A stretch of 64,000 nt of DNA, taken from the NCBI GenBank assembly GCA_900542565.1, contig UQOC01000008.1, positions 1 through 64,000 on the forward strand, given 5' to 3'. The first letter of the stretch is position 1. Each line of letters begins with the position of its first letter. A program made the translations under genes and the position numbers. Shown one piece after another: positions 25,729 through 34,908 of the stretch. The notes beneath the pieces are model-generated. The model did no database searches and was not told the DNA's origin. It saw only the letters and a program-made list of their open reading frames with translations. Origin of the DNA: an uncultured Eubacteriales bacterium (GTDB lineage: Bacteria; Bacillota; Clostridia; Peptostreptococcales; Anaerovoracaceae).

Positions 25729-25858
25729 CTTCGCCGTACGGAAAGAGCAGGGCCTCCGGGCCGCAGGCGGACATCCTTCCACGAAAAGCACTGGGCATTT
25801 CCCCGGTTGAACCGCAGGGCATTATAAGGTAAAATAGGTGTATAGAAAAGGGGATCTT

Positions 25859-26247
25859 ATGGGTTTTTTATTCAACGGAGGCGCAGAAATTTTCATAAGC
25901 GCCGTTTCCTCATCGTAGCTGCAACTATCGTGATAAGCATTGTAAAGGGACTTCAGACCTGGAAGAAAAACAACGAGTCTCCCAGGCTTTCTGTGGAGGC
26001 AGTGGTTGCGGCCAAGCGAGCGGAAGTACATACATTTCATCAGCCAAATGCCGGAGACGCCACGGGGATGCACGGATATACCACGACTACGAACACAACT
26101 TATTATGTGTGTTTTCAGTTTGAGACTGGCGACAGGCTGGAGCTCAGAGTGAGCGGCTGGGAGTATGGCATGATTGCCGAGGGCGACAGAGGGAAGCTGA
26201 CTTTTCAGGGCAGCAGATATCTTGATTTTGAAAGGAAAGAAATATGA
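25859..26247 (+). pseudogene. DUF2500-family protein, frameshifted
   Basis: ATG 25859, with AAAAGGGG upstream, begins MGFLFNGGAEIF but meets TAG after 19 codons. In the next frame the rest continues without a break: RRFLIVAATIVISIVKGLQ, then a region matching DUF2500 (WEYGMIAEGDRGKLTFQGSR near the end). The N-terminal part should be one membrane helix. A single-base change near 25890-25915 would restore one frame. The 3' end overlaps the next start by 4 bp. Confidence 0.72.
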
Positions 26248-26957
26248 GCAGAGAAAGGGATGCAAAGGGCGAATGCCTGATCTGCGGTGCACCGATAGAA
26301 TATTTAAAAGAAGACATCCTGATGGAATGTGTCATATGCCGAAAGAAAGAAATGAGCAAGACGCGGTGTACGAACGGCCACTATATCTGCAGCGACTGTC
26401 ATACCAGCGGCATGGACAGTATAGTGAAATCATGCCTTGCTGAAAGTTCCCGTGATCCTGTCCACATCATTGAAAAGATGATGTCCATGGATTTCTGTCA
26501 TTTTCACGGCCCGGAGCATCATGTGATGGTCGGAGCCGCCCTTTTGACAGCCTACAAAAACGCCGGAGGGGATATCGACCTTGCGAAGAGCCTTTCCGAA
26601 ATGTACAGCCGCGGAAAACAAGTGCCCGGCGGTGCCTGCGGATTTTGGGGCGCCTGCGGGGCCGGGATAAGCGCCGGGATATACATGTCGATCATCACAG
26701 GGGCGACGCCCCTGGCACAGGAAGCCTGGGGCCTTTCCAACAGGATGACTGCCAGGGCTCTTGAAAGGATAGGCAGCGTAGGCGGGCCCCGCTGCTGCAA
26801 GAGAGATTCATATCTTGCAATCCTTGAAGCGGTAGAGTTTACCCGCAAGGAGAGGGGTATTACTATGGAAAGTGGCAAGATCACCTGCTCCCGGTCGGAT
26901 ATGAACAATCAGTGCATAGGTACCAGATGTCCGTTCCACCCTGTACAGACGGAGTAA
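26244..26957 (+). CDS. DUF5714-family cysteine-rich protein
   Basis: 237 residues. Paired cysteines near the N-terminus (CLICGA, CVICRK, then NGHYICSDCH) look like a zinc or iron-sulfur knuckle. A middle HFHGPEHHVMVGAALLTAY and a glycine-rich GGACGFWGACGAGISAG segment are typical of DUF5714, and a C-terminal GTRCPFHP adds another cysteine. Function is unknown; in other genomes the domain can be fused to methyltransferases. It overlaps the broken DUF2500 gene by 4 bp, so the two were once coupled. Confidence 0.82.
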   Translation: MSRERDAKGECLICGAPIEYLKEDILMECVICRKKEMSKTRCTNGHYICSDCHTSGMDSIVKSCLAESSRDPVHIIEKMMSMDFCHFHGPEHHVMVGAALLTAYKNAGGDIDLAKSLSEMYSRGKQVPGGACGFWGACGAGISAGIYMSIITGATPLAQEAWGLSNRMTARALERIGSVGGPRCCKRDSYLAILEAVEFTRKERGITMESGKITCSRSDMNNQCIGTRCPFHPVQTE

Positions 26958-27151
26958 GGGATAGGTAGAGGTTTCGGGATGTGCTGCCGGTGCGGGATGC
27001 TGCCGGCGGCAGAAATGTTGCATGTTTTTTTATGCTTCAAAAAATTTACAACATGACCTTCCTTTTCGGTCGGAAATCCTATGCCGGAGCGGCATAATGC
27101 TGTATCTTATCGCAGCCCTTGGAAAATAATACAACATTGGTCAATGCCAAC

Positions 27152-27196
27152 TCGCCGGTCTCGCTGACCTACCCGTATCGCCGGTCTCGCTGACCT
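27152..27196. repeat. 26-bp tandem duplication
   Basis: TCGCCGGTCTCGCTGACCT occurs at 27152-27170 and 27178-27196. Apart from this and the operator palindrome, the 359-bp gap 26958-27316 shows no gene or clear promoter. Confidence 0.7.
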
Positions 27197-27245
27197 TACA
27201 GACATTGCCGGCCTCTTTTATACAAAACAACTAAACTGTCTATTG

Positions 27246-27289
27246 ATAAATGATTCCGAGTCAATTATAATTGACTCGGAATCATTTAT
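27246..27289. promoter_or_regulatory. 44-bp perfect palindrome, probable TetR operator
   Basis: The left arm is ATAAATGATTCCGAGTCAA and the right arm its exact reverse complement, with an AT-rich centre. It ends 28 bp before the TetR gene start, where it would block the promoter of the regulator-exporter operon. Confidence 0.8.
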
Positions 27290-27316
27290 TTTGCGAAACT
27301 GAAGGGAGAGATAAAA

Positions 27317-27982
27317 GTGAAGCGGGCCATGAGCGCAGAGGCCAAGGCTGCAAGGGCAAAGCAGATAATGGATGCCGCAGCGGATATGCTGCTGTCCACA
27401 GACTATCGGCATCTTAAGATGTCCAGCATAGCCAAGGCCGTGGGAATTTCAAATGGTTTGATATTTAAATATTTTAAGACCAAAGAAACCCTGTTCTTGA
27501 GCCTCCTCTGGCGGGAATACGAAAAAAGGCTGGATTATCTTGAAGCAGAAACTGAAAAGACCGATTTCAGGGATTTTTCTGATGTACAGGAGCTGCTGCT
27601 TTCAGAACTGGAGCATCTGCTTTACCAGAATCCCGTATATATTAAACTGGAATCCATGAGGTCCATAATTTTAGAGAAAAATGCGGACACTCAGCTGCTG
27701 CTCAAGATGAAAGAAAAATTTTACGGCAGGGTCAATGCATGGAGCAGGAAATTCAGCGGAAGCGGCATAATATCCCAGGGGGAAATACTTGACATTTTCT
27801 TTGCTGAAATAGGCATCATAACCGGATGTTACCTGCAAAACGCCATTCTTAACGACGCACGAAACATCATTTCACAGGATCGTGATAATGTGCCGGAGAT
27901 ATCAGAGACGGATTTTCGCGAAGAAATTCTCAACAGGATGAAATATTATCTGGAAGGATATAAACAAAACATGGATAATTGA
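27317..27982 (+). CDS. TetR-family repressor
   Basis: 221 residues. The N-terminal helix-turn-helix (MSSIAKAVGISNGLIFKYFKTKETL) is followed by an all-helical ligand/dimer domain. It starts with GTG after GGGAGAGA. It lies 16 bp before the ABC exporter gene and just after a 44-bp palindrome, so it most likely represses itself and the exporter, released by an exported compound. The ligand is unknown. Confidence 0.9.
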   Translation: MKRAMSAEAKAARAKQIMDAAADMLLSTDYRHLKMSSIAKAVGISNGLIFKYFKTKETLFLSLLWREYEKRLDYLEAETEKTDFRDFSDVQELLLSELEHLLYQNPVYIKLESMRSIILEKNADTQLLLKMKEKFYGRVNAWSRKFSGSGIISQGEILDIFFAEIGIITGCYLQNAILNDARNIISQDRDNVPEISETDFREEILNRMKYYLEGYKQNMDN

Positions 27983-27998
27983 GGAAAAGGGGGAACAG

Positions 27999-30900
27999 AT
28001 GCTACAGATACAACATATTTGCAAAGAATACAAGACGGGAGAACTGGTACAGAAAGCGCTGGACGATGTGAGCCTGAACCTGAGGGACAACGAGTTTGTG
28101 GCCATCCTTGGACCCAGCGGTTCCGGCAAGACCACTCTCCTGAACATAATAGGCGGCCTCGACCGCTATGACAGCGGCAACCTGATAATAAACAGGATCT
28201 CAACGAAAAAATACAAGGACAGGGACTGGGATTCATACAGGAACCATACCATCGGCTTTGTTTTCCAGAGCTACAACCTGATACCTCATCAGAGCGTTCT
28301 TTCCAATGTGGAACTGGCACTGACCATTTCCGGCATAGACAAAGAAGAAAGGCGTGCCAGAGCCGTCAGGGCCCTTGAAGAAGTGGGCCTGGGCGACCAG
28401 CTGCACAAAAAGCCCAACCAGATGTCCGGAGGTCAGATGCAGAGGGTGGCCATCGCAAGGGCGCTTGTAAACGATCCGGACATCCTGCTGGCCGATGAGC
28501 CGACAGGAGCCTTGGACAGCGAGACATCCGTCCAGGTCATGGATCTGCTCAAAGAAGTGGCAAAAGACAGGCTGGTGGTCATGGTGACCCACAACCCGGA
28601 GCTGGCACAGAAATATGCGACCCGCATAGTCAATCTGCGGGATGGCAGGATACTTTCCGATTCGGACCCTTTCGAGCCGGATGCAGGTTCTCTGGGAGAG
28701 CCGGAGCACAGGAATATGGGCAGATCATCCATGTCTTTCCTGACGGCCCTTGCCCTCAGCTTCAACAACCTGAGGACCAAAAAAGCCAGGACCATCCTGA
28801 CCTCTTTCGCCGGTTCCATAGGGATCATCGGCATCGCGCTGATACTTTCCCTGTCTACAGGGGTCAACAATTATATAGAGACGGTGGAAAGGGAGACCCT
28901 TTCCCAGTATCCTCTTCAGATAATGAGCACCGGCTTTGATTTTTCATCCATGCTGACAGAAATGCCGGGTGTATCTGGCAGCAGCGGCGACAGCAGCGCA
29001 GACAGCGCAGGCAACGGTGAAAAAGGCGAGATAGATGTCATCGACATGGTTTCGGGAATGTTTTCCACCATGGATTCCAACGATCTGAAATCGTTAAAGG
29101 CCTATCTGGAAAGCGGCGACAGCGGTATAGAAGGATATATCAACGCCATCGAGTATTCTTACGGCATATCGCCGCAGATATACAGGGTGGATGGCGACAG
29201 CTACCGGCAGGTCAATCCGGACCGGTCCTTTGAGGCTCTGGGGTTTGGCTCCTCGTCCGGACAGAACAGCATGATGTCGGCCATGATGAGCACCGATGTT
29301 TTCTATCAGATGCCGGAGAACAAGAGCCTTTACGAAAGCCAGTACGATGTAAAGGCGGGACGCTGGCCGGAAAAATATAACGAGTGCGTGGTAGTGCTCA
29401 CATCTAATGGAAATATAAGCGATTTTATGCTCTACACCCTGGGACTTCGGGATTATGCAGAGCTTGATGCGATGATACAGCAGTTCATCAACGAGGAAAA
29501 TGTTGAAACAACTTTCCGCGGAGGGTCATATTCTTATGAGGACCTGCTTGGGATAACTTTTAAGATCGTCAATGCTTCCGACCGCTACCAATATGACAGC
29601 CAGTACAGTGTATGGAGAGATAAGTCAGATGATGATGCCTATATGCTCGATCTGGTGCGCGGAGGCGAGGACCTGACAGTTGTAGGAGTGATGCAGGCCT
29701 CAGAAGACGCCAACGGCCTGCTGCTCACATCCGGCATAGGATACACGGCTGAGCTTACCCAGCATGTAGCCCAGCAGGCGGCGGAAAGTCCGATAGTCAA
29801 ACAGCAGCTTGCCGACAGGTCCGTTAATGTGCTGACTGGAGAGCCTTTTGGACAGCAGGAAAGCGGCGGCTTCGACATGGGCTCCATGTTTTCGGTAGAT
29901 GCGGAAAAACTCCAGAGCGCTTTTCGCTTTGAGCCTGACATGTCCGGGCTGATGAATTCCCTGGGCTTAAATATATCGTCAGAAGATATGGGCCAGATAA
30001 TGTCCGCCCTGTTGACGGGATACCAGCAGTATGCGGAGTCCCATCCGGAGGCCGACTACTCGGCTCTGGGCCAGGCTGTGATCGGCTATCTTCAAACCGA
30101 TGAGGCCCGCAGCGTCATCACACGCAACATAATGGAGATCATACAGGCAAACGGAGGGCTGACCGTTTCTCAGGATCAGCTGCGTCAGCTTATAACGGAC
30201 ATAATGACCGGTTATCAGCAGTATGCGGCGGAAAACGGCTACACCGACCCGGACAGGTTCAACGAATATCTGGCAGAATATCTCCAGACCCCGCAGGCTC
30301 AGGCCATCATAGGCGCATGGGCGCAGGAGGCTCTGGGAGATCTCTCTGAAATAACCGTGACCGATGAACAGATGAACAAGCTGGTTTCCGATATAATTTC
30401 CGGTTACAGCGCCTATGCGTCTGCCAACGGGCTGCCTGATCCGACAAAGATCGGCGAGCATTTCTCGGCATACATGGAGACGGCTCAGGCCCAGGCCATA
30501 CTGGCTTCGGGTCTGACGGGAATGGTTGATATGAGCGGCATGGAGGAACAGTTCGCCAGGGCCGTTGAAGAAGGATTTTCCATCGACAGCCAGGCCCTGT
30601 CCCAGGCATTTTCCATGAACATGACAAGTCAGGAATTCACAGAGCTGATGATGTCCATGAACTCGTCGGAAGCGGCCACTTACGAGGGAAACCTCACGAA
30701 CCTGGGCTATGTGGACTTCGACACGCCGACCCTGATAAACATATATCCGATCGATTTTGAAAGCAAGGAGCATGTGGTAAATATCCTCGACGCTTATAAC
30801 AGCCGCATGGAAGCCGAAGGCAAAGACGAACAGGTCATAACCTATACGGACATGGTGGGCGCCCTCATGTCGTCGGTGACGGATATAATAGATATAATCA

Positions 30901-31301
30901 GCTATGTGCTCATCGCTTTCGTTTCCATCTCGCTGGTGGTGTCGTCCATAATGATCGGTGTTATCACATATATAAGCGTTCTGGAAAGGCAGAAAGAGAT
31001 CGGTATCCTCCGGGCCATCGGCGCTTCCAAGGGGAACATCTCCCAGGTGTTCAACGCCGAGACCTTTATCATCGGCCTCTGCGCCGGTCTGATGGGCATA
31101 GGCGTGAGCCTGCTGATCCTCATACCGGGCAACGCCCTCATCCATCATCTGGCGGGTACCAACGACATAAGCGCCGTGCTCCCGGCTTTGCCGGCGGTCA
31201 TCCTGGTGGCGCTCAGCGTCGTGCTGACCCTTATCGGCGGTATAATCCCGTCCCGCAAGGCGGCAAAGAGCGACCCGGTGGCGGCCCTCAGGTCGGAATA
31301 G
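27999..31301 (+). CDS. MacB-type ABC exporter, fused ATPase and permease
   Basis: 1100 residues. The ATPase comes first: Walker A GPSGSGKT (38-45), signature MSGGQ (142-146), Walker B LLADEP (163-168). Next are a membrane helix (about 255-280), a very large extracytoplasmic region (about 285-955), and three FtsX-type helices at the C-terminus. Near residues 672, 736 and 801 a unit of about 64 residues repeats three times (TGYQQYA...YLQT...QA). MacB-like pumps export peptides, lipids or antibiotics without a channel-forming cycle. Control by the upstream TetR is probable. The repeat domain is the unusual part. Confidence 0.9.
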   Translation: MLQIQHICKEYKTGELVQKALDDVSLNLRDNEFVAILGPSGSGKTTLLNIIGGLDRYDSGNLIINRISTKKYKDRDWDSYRNHTIGFVFQSYNLIPHQSVLSNVELALTISGIDKEERRARAVRALEEVGLGDQLHKKPNQMSGGQMQRVAIARALVNDPDILLADEPTGALDSETSVQVMDLLKEVAKDRLVVMVTHNPELAQKYATRIVNLRDGRILSDSDPFEPDAGSLGEPEHRNMGRSSMSFLTALALSFNNLRTKKARTILTSFAGSIGIIGIALILSLSTGVNNYIETVERETLSQYPLQIMSTGFDFSSMLTEMPGVSGSSGDSSADSAGNGEKGEIDVIDMVSGMFSTMDSNDLKSLKAYLESGDSGIEGYINAIEYSYGISPQIYRVDGDSYRQVNPDRSFEALGFGSSSGQNSMMSAMMSTDVFYQMPENKSLYESQYDVKAGRWPEKYNECVVVLTSNGNISDFMLYTLGLRDYAELDAMIQQFINEENVETTFRGGSYSYEDLLGITFKIVNASDRYQYDSQYSVWRDKSDDDAYMLDLVRGGEDLTVVGVMQASEDANGLLLTSGIGYTAELTQHVAQQAAESPIVKQQLADRSVNVLTGEPFGQQESGGFDMGSMFSVDAEKLQSAFRFEPDMSGLMNSLGLNISSEDMGQIMSALLTGYQQYAESHPEADYSALGQAVIGYLQTDEARSVITRNIMEIIQANGGLTVSQDQLRQLITDIMTGYQQYAAENGYTDPDRFNEYLAEYLQTPQAQAIIGAWAQEALGDLSEITVTDEQMNKLVSDIISGYSAYASANGLPDPTKIGEHFSAYMETAQAQAILASGLTGMVDMSGMEEQFARAVEEGFSIDSQALSQAFSMNMTSQEFTELMMSMNSSEAATYEGNLTNLGYVDFDTPTLINIYPIDFESKEHVVNILDAYNSRMEAEGKDEQVITYTDMVGALMSSVTDIIDIISYVLIAFVSISLVVSSIMIGVITYISVLERQKEIGILRAIGASKGNISQVFNAETFIIGLCAGLMGIGVSLLILIPGNALIHHLAGTNDISAVLPALPAVILVALSVVLTLIGGIIPSRKAAKSDPVAALRSE

Positions 31302-31345
31302 CCGGAATAGGATGTCCGGAAAATATGATACAGGAAAACTCAAGG

Positions 31346-31370
31346 CAGGGACCGTTCGGTCCCTGTTTTT
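31346..31370 (+). terminator. Terminator of the TetR-exporter operon
   Basis: CAGGGACC and GGTCCCTG form a stem with a 4-base loop followed by TTTTT. Confidence 0.9.
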
Positions 31371-31403
31371 GCGTTTTATAAGGCCCCTGCCTTTGCGTTT
31401 CGG

Positions 31404-31432
31404 TTGACAGGGGATACATGCGATGATAATAT
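31404..31432 (+). promoter_or_regulatory. Sigma-70-type promoter of the small membrane protein gene
   Basis: TTGACA (31404-31409) and TAATAT (31427-31432) with a 17-bp spacer, about 145 bp before the next gene. Confidence 0.65.
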
Positions 31433-31578
31433 ATTGTTAAAAAATAGATTTGTGTGTGTGGCGGAGGTATGCGAAAGAACTGTCCGGTTTCAAAATATTT
31501 TTGAAAAAATTCAAAAAAGTCCGTGACAAAATCGCTTCTTCTCCGTATATGTATGTAAAAGAAGGAAAAGAGGGTATT

Positions 31579-31803
31579 ATGGAAAAAATGACAAGCGCAA
31601 GGAATTACACATGGCTGATGACCAAAAGCTCGCTGGTGTTCTGCGTCCTGGCACCGCTGGTCCGGTATCTGGTCTCGGTGATCTTCGATACCAGCGACGG
31701 GTTTGTGCAGATCCGGGATACATTTCTGATATTTTTCGTGCTGGCTGTGGTGATGGGAGTTTCGACGCTGGTGCTCAGCATGATGTTAAAGCGGAAAGCC
31801 TAA
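31579..31803 (+). CDS. Small two-helix membrane protein
   Basis: 74 residues with two hydrophobic helices (about 17-37 and 48-68) and a basic C-terminus (KRKA). AGAGGG precedes the ATG. The frame is open further upstream but without a better start. I do not recognise the family. It stands between the ABC exporter operon and a small Xre protein, with its own promoter. Confidence 0.6.
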   Translation: MEKMTSARNYTWLMTKSSLVFCVLAPLVRYLVSVIFDTSDGFVQIRDTFLIFFVLAVVMGVSTLVLSMMLKRKA

Positions 31804-31943
31804 CCATGGCAGGTTTTTAATAAATTTCTCCGAAATCGCAACTTCAGGTAGCACAATGTAAGCATAAGTTGGTTGCGGCGAGGCTGTTTATCCTGTATCA
31901 TAGGGCTACAGATAAGAGAACGAGACCATGAAAGGAGATAAAT

Positions 31944-32129
31944 ATGTCATTTGGAGAAAATCTGAGACTCATGCGAAAAGCACGGAACCTGACCCAGGAA
32001 CAGTTTGCTGAGGCTCTGGGAGTTTCAAGACAGGCGGTATCAAAGTGGGAAGCAGACAGCGGTTATCCTGAAGCGGAAAAGCTCATCGTCATATCCCGGG
32101 TGCTGGGTCAGCCGCATATAGTTGAATAG
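31944..32129 (+). CDS. Short Xre-family helix-turn-helix protein (possibly truncated)
   Basis: 61 residues, nearly all an Xre/Cro helix-turn-helix: LTQEQFAEALGVSRQAVSKW. Related proteins usually continue into a membrane or effector domain after the VISRVL motif; here the frame stops soon after. AAAGGAG precedes the ATG and a terminator follows directly, so it may be a functional mini-regulator or a truncated gene. Confidence 0.7.
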   Translation: MSFGENLRLMRKARNLTQEQFAEALGVSRQAVSKWEADSGYPEAEKLIVISRVLGQPHIVE

Positions 32130-32163
32130 AGGCCGGAGAAAATCTCTCCCGGCCTCTATTTTT
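32127..32163. terminator. Bidirectional terminator
   Basis: TAGAGGCCGG and CCGGCCTCTA form a stem with TTTTT following on the plus strand, between the Xre and flavodiiron genes. The stem overlaps the Xre stop codon. Confidence 0.85.
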
Positions 32164-32164
32164 C

Positions 32165-34024
32165 TCAGATCTTCTCAAAATCCTCTACGCCGTGTTTGCA
32201 CAGCGGGCAGATGAAGTCAGGCGGCAGCTCGTCGCCTTCGTAAACATATCCGCAGATCTTGCACACATATCCGTGCTTTTCTTCCTCGATCTTTGGCTGC
32301 GGCTTAGGTTTGATGTGGTCAAAGTAATATGTGTAAGTCACCGAAGGCTCCTCGCTGAGGATCTCGGCCTCGGTAACTTCGGCCACGAACAGGGTGTGGG
32401 TGCCATAGTCATAGGACTCGATCACCTTTGCCGACATGAAGGCATTGGTGTTTTGGGTCACATAGAGCAGGCCGTTGGCGCTGCGGGCCACATTTTCCTC
32501 GAAGCCGGCGAATTTGTCCGTATCCTTGCCGCTGGCAAAGCCGAATCTCTTGAATGTATCGAACGGAACGCTCTCTGTCAGGAATGAAATGTTGAAAACT
32601 CCCGTGTTAAGGATCATGTCGTGAGTGTAGTTGGCCTTGTTTACGGCGATGTTGATGCGGTTAGGCGAACTGGTGAGCTGAGCCGCAGTGTTGATGATAC
32701 ATCCGTTGTCCTTTTCACCCGACTTGGCGGTGAGAACGAACAGGCCGTATGAGAACTTGTGCATTACAGCCGGATCGACTTTTGCGGCAGCCATGGCCGT
32801 CTCGTCCATGACAGGCTTTTCAAAGCGAGGGATGGTGGCGGCGATCGCCTCCACGAGCTGGTCGATCTGAGCGTTCTGTTCCGGCTTGAGGGCTGACTTG
32901 ATTGTTATGGTGTTTTCAAGGATGGTCATGTCCTTACAGCCTTCGATTATCTTGCGCATGAGATTGCCGCTGGTCGGCGCCCATGAACCGTTTTCCACAA
33001 AGGCAACGGTGCGGCTTTGGATGTTGTGGGCGGCCAGGTCGTTGAGCAGTTCTTCCATGGAAACGAAAATGCCGGCGTTGTAGGTGGTGGAAGCGAAAAG
33101 CAGATGGCTCCACTGGAAAGCCGCGGCGATGATCTCGGAAGCCGGGGTCACGGAAACATCGAACATCACTGTCCTTATGCCCTTGTCCCGCAGGCGGGAA
33201 GAAATGATCTCGGCGGTGTTTTCTGTATTTCCGTAGACGGAAGCGTAGGCGATCATGACGCCTGTCTCTTCAGGAGTGTAAGTGCTCCACTTTACATATT
33301 TATCAAAGTAATCTTCAAGATTCCTTCTCCACACAAAACCGTGGAGAGGGCATATCATTTTTATATCCAGAGCATGGGCCTTCTTGAGCAGGGATTGTAC
33401 CTGATTGCCGTATTTTCCGACGATGTTGCAGTAGTATCTGCGGGCTTCGTCCATGTAATCACGCTCAAAGTTGACCTCATCGGCAAAGATGGCGCCGTTG
33501 AGGGCCCCGAAAGTACCAAAAGCGTCAGCCGAGAACAGAGTTCCCGTGGTCTCGTCAAAAGTCACCATTACTTCAGGCCAGTGGACCATCGGCGCAAATA
33601 TGAATTTAAGCACATGATGGCCGGTGTTCAGGGTGTCACCTTCATTTACCACAAAAGCCTTGTTTGTCAGATCAACATTGAAAAACTGATCTATCATGGC
33701 TATTATCTTTTTGTTGCATACGATCTTTGCGTCAGGATATCTGAGCATCAGTTCGCTTAGGGTTGCCGAGTGGTCAGGCTCCATGTGCTGGATAACGACA
33801 AAGTCCAGCTTGCGTCCGCCAAGACCGTGCTCAAGGTTTTGGAAAAACAGATCGCTGACTGCTTTGTCTACCGTATCAAAAAGTACGGTGATATCATCAG
33901 TAAGCAGATATGAATTATAAGAAACGCCCCTCGGTACTGAGTAGACGCCTTCAAACATTGACAGACGGCGGTCGTTGGCACCTACCCAGACCAGATCGTC
34001 TGTTATTTTTTTTGTACAGTACAT
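32165..34024 (-). CDS. Flavodiiron protein with flavin-reductase and rubredoxin domains
   Basis: 619 residues: a metallo-beta-lactamase-like diiron domain (iron ligands in QHMEPDHS), a flavodoxin domain (MIAYASVYGNTENTAE), a flavin-reductase-like domain (about 410-560) and a C-terminal rubredoxin (CKICGY and CPLCK). Such proteins reduce O2 to water or NO to N2O in the cytoplasm of anaerobes. With its electron-transfer partners fused, this one could draw electrons from NAD(P)H directly. AGGAGG precedes the ATG. It is monocistronic by spacing. Confidence 0.92.
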   Translation of the reverse strand: MYCTKKITDDLVWVGANDRRLSMFEGVYSVPRGVSYNSYLLTDDITVLFDTVDKAVSDLFFQNLEHGLGGRKLDFVVIQHMEPDHSATLSELMLRYPDAKIVCNKKIIAMIDQFFNVDLTNKAFVVNEGDTLNTGHHVLKFIFAPMVHWPEVMVTFDETTGTLFSADAFGTFGALNGAIFADEVNFERDYMDEARRYYCNIVGKYGNQVQSLLKKAHALDIKMICPLHGFVWRRNLEDYFDKYVKWSTYTPEETGVMIAYASVYGNTENTAEIISSRLRDKGIRTVMFDVSVTPASEIIAAAFQWSHLLFASTTYNAGIFVSMEELLNDLAAHNIQSRTVAFVENGSWAPTSGNLMRKIIEGCKDMTILENTITIKSALKPEQNAQIDQLVEAIAATIPRFEKPVMDETAMAAAKVDPAVMHKFSYGLFVLTAKSGEKDNGCIINTAAQLTSSPNRINIAVNKANYTHDMILNTGVFNISFLTESVPFDTFKRFGFASGKDTDKFAGFEENVARSANGLLYVTQNTNAFMSAKVIESYDYGTHTLFVAEVTEAEILSEEPSVTYTYYFDHIKPKPQPKIEEEKHGYVCKICGYVYEGDELPPDFICPLCKHGVEDFEKI

Positions 34025-34136
34025 TTTTTATCCTCCTTCGTTCACATAATAGATATACCCGCAGAACAGGCAGCAAAACATTTTTTTCACAAATCAAAAA
34101 GGCCGCGATCAGACGATCACATCATTGGACAAGCGA

Positions 34137-34793
34137 TCACATCATTTTCTGCCCGTTTATGACCAGGGCGAAAGTCACATTGAGGGCTTCTGCGGCTTTT
34201 TTGCAGAGCATCATACGTCCCAGGAAGATCTCAAAATATTCCATCAGTGTTGAATTTGTGGTGTCGATGGTCAGAGAGAGCTTGATGGTATCCTCAGAAA
34301 TATGTACCTTGGCAGCCGTTACAGAGTAGTTGACCCGGTCGTGGATGTCGAACTGGGACTGGGAGCGGTTGCGTACACGGGAACGGCGCACATCGGTCTT
34401 GTCGGCGATGATCAGAGCCGCAGCCACAGGGTTTACCGGAAAAGCCGTGGATTCGTCGTGATTTCCGATGGCCGTCACCACGGTGGCGATGTCCTCCGGG
34501 TTCATGTTCATCCTGTCCAGCAGCCTGAAAGCCATGACCGCCCCGCTCTGGGCGTGATCCACCCGGTTTACGATATTTCCGATGTCGTGGAGATAACCGG
34601 CTATCCTTGCCAGCTCGATCTGGTGCTCGTCGTATCCCAGGTGTTCAAGGATGCGGCCTGCCAGCTCCGAGACCTTGTGGACATGGGGAAAGCTGTGCTC
34701 CGTATAGCCCAGGGCCAGCAGCGACTCGTCGGCTTTGGTTATATAAGTTTTTATATCCTTGTTGTTTTTTACTTCTTCAAAAGTCACATTCAT
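34137..34793 (-). CDS. HD-domain phosphohydrolase
   Basis: 218 residues with HD-superfamily metal ligands: a histidine in SFPHVHKVS, the HD pair in GYLHDIGN, and a later GNHDES. It probably hydrolyses a phosphoester such as a nucleotide or cyclic dinucleotide; substrate unknown. The end of the gene contains a short duplicated block (CGATCACATCATT at 34111 and 34134), one copy outside the gene. Confidence 0.85.
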   Translation of the reverse strand: MNVTFEEVKNNKDIKTYITKADESLLALGYTEHSFPHVHKVSELAGRILEHLGYDEHQIELARIAGYLHDIGNIVNRVDHAQSGAVMAFRLLDRMNMNPEDIATVVTAIGNHDESTAFPVNPVAAALIIADKTDVRRSRVRNRSQSQFDIHDRVNYSVTAAKVHISEDTIKLSLTIDTTNSTLMEYFEIFLGRMMLCKKAAEALNVTFALVINGQKMM

Positions 34794-34908
34794 ATTATCA
34801 CCATCTTTTATATCTTAGTCTTTTCTGTCAGGATATAGCATATCAAAAATCCCGTAAAATGGCAATATTGCTTGTGTAAAGGTTGTGTAATGTTTGAGAG
34901 ACAAGGGG

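Noticed and set aside
25526..25810. Plus-strand open frame of about 94 codons
   Set aside because: It runs through a repeat element and opposite a surface-protein remnant; no ribosome binding site.
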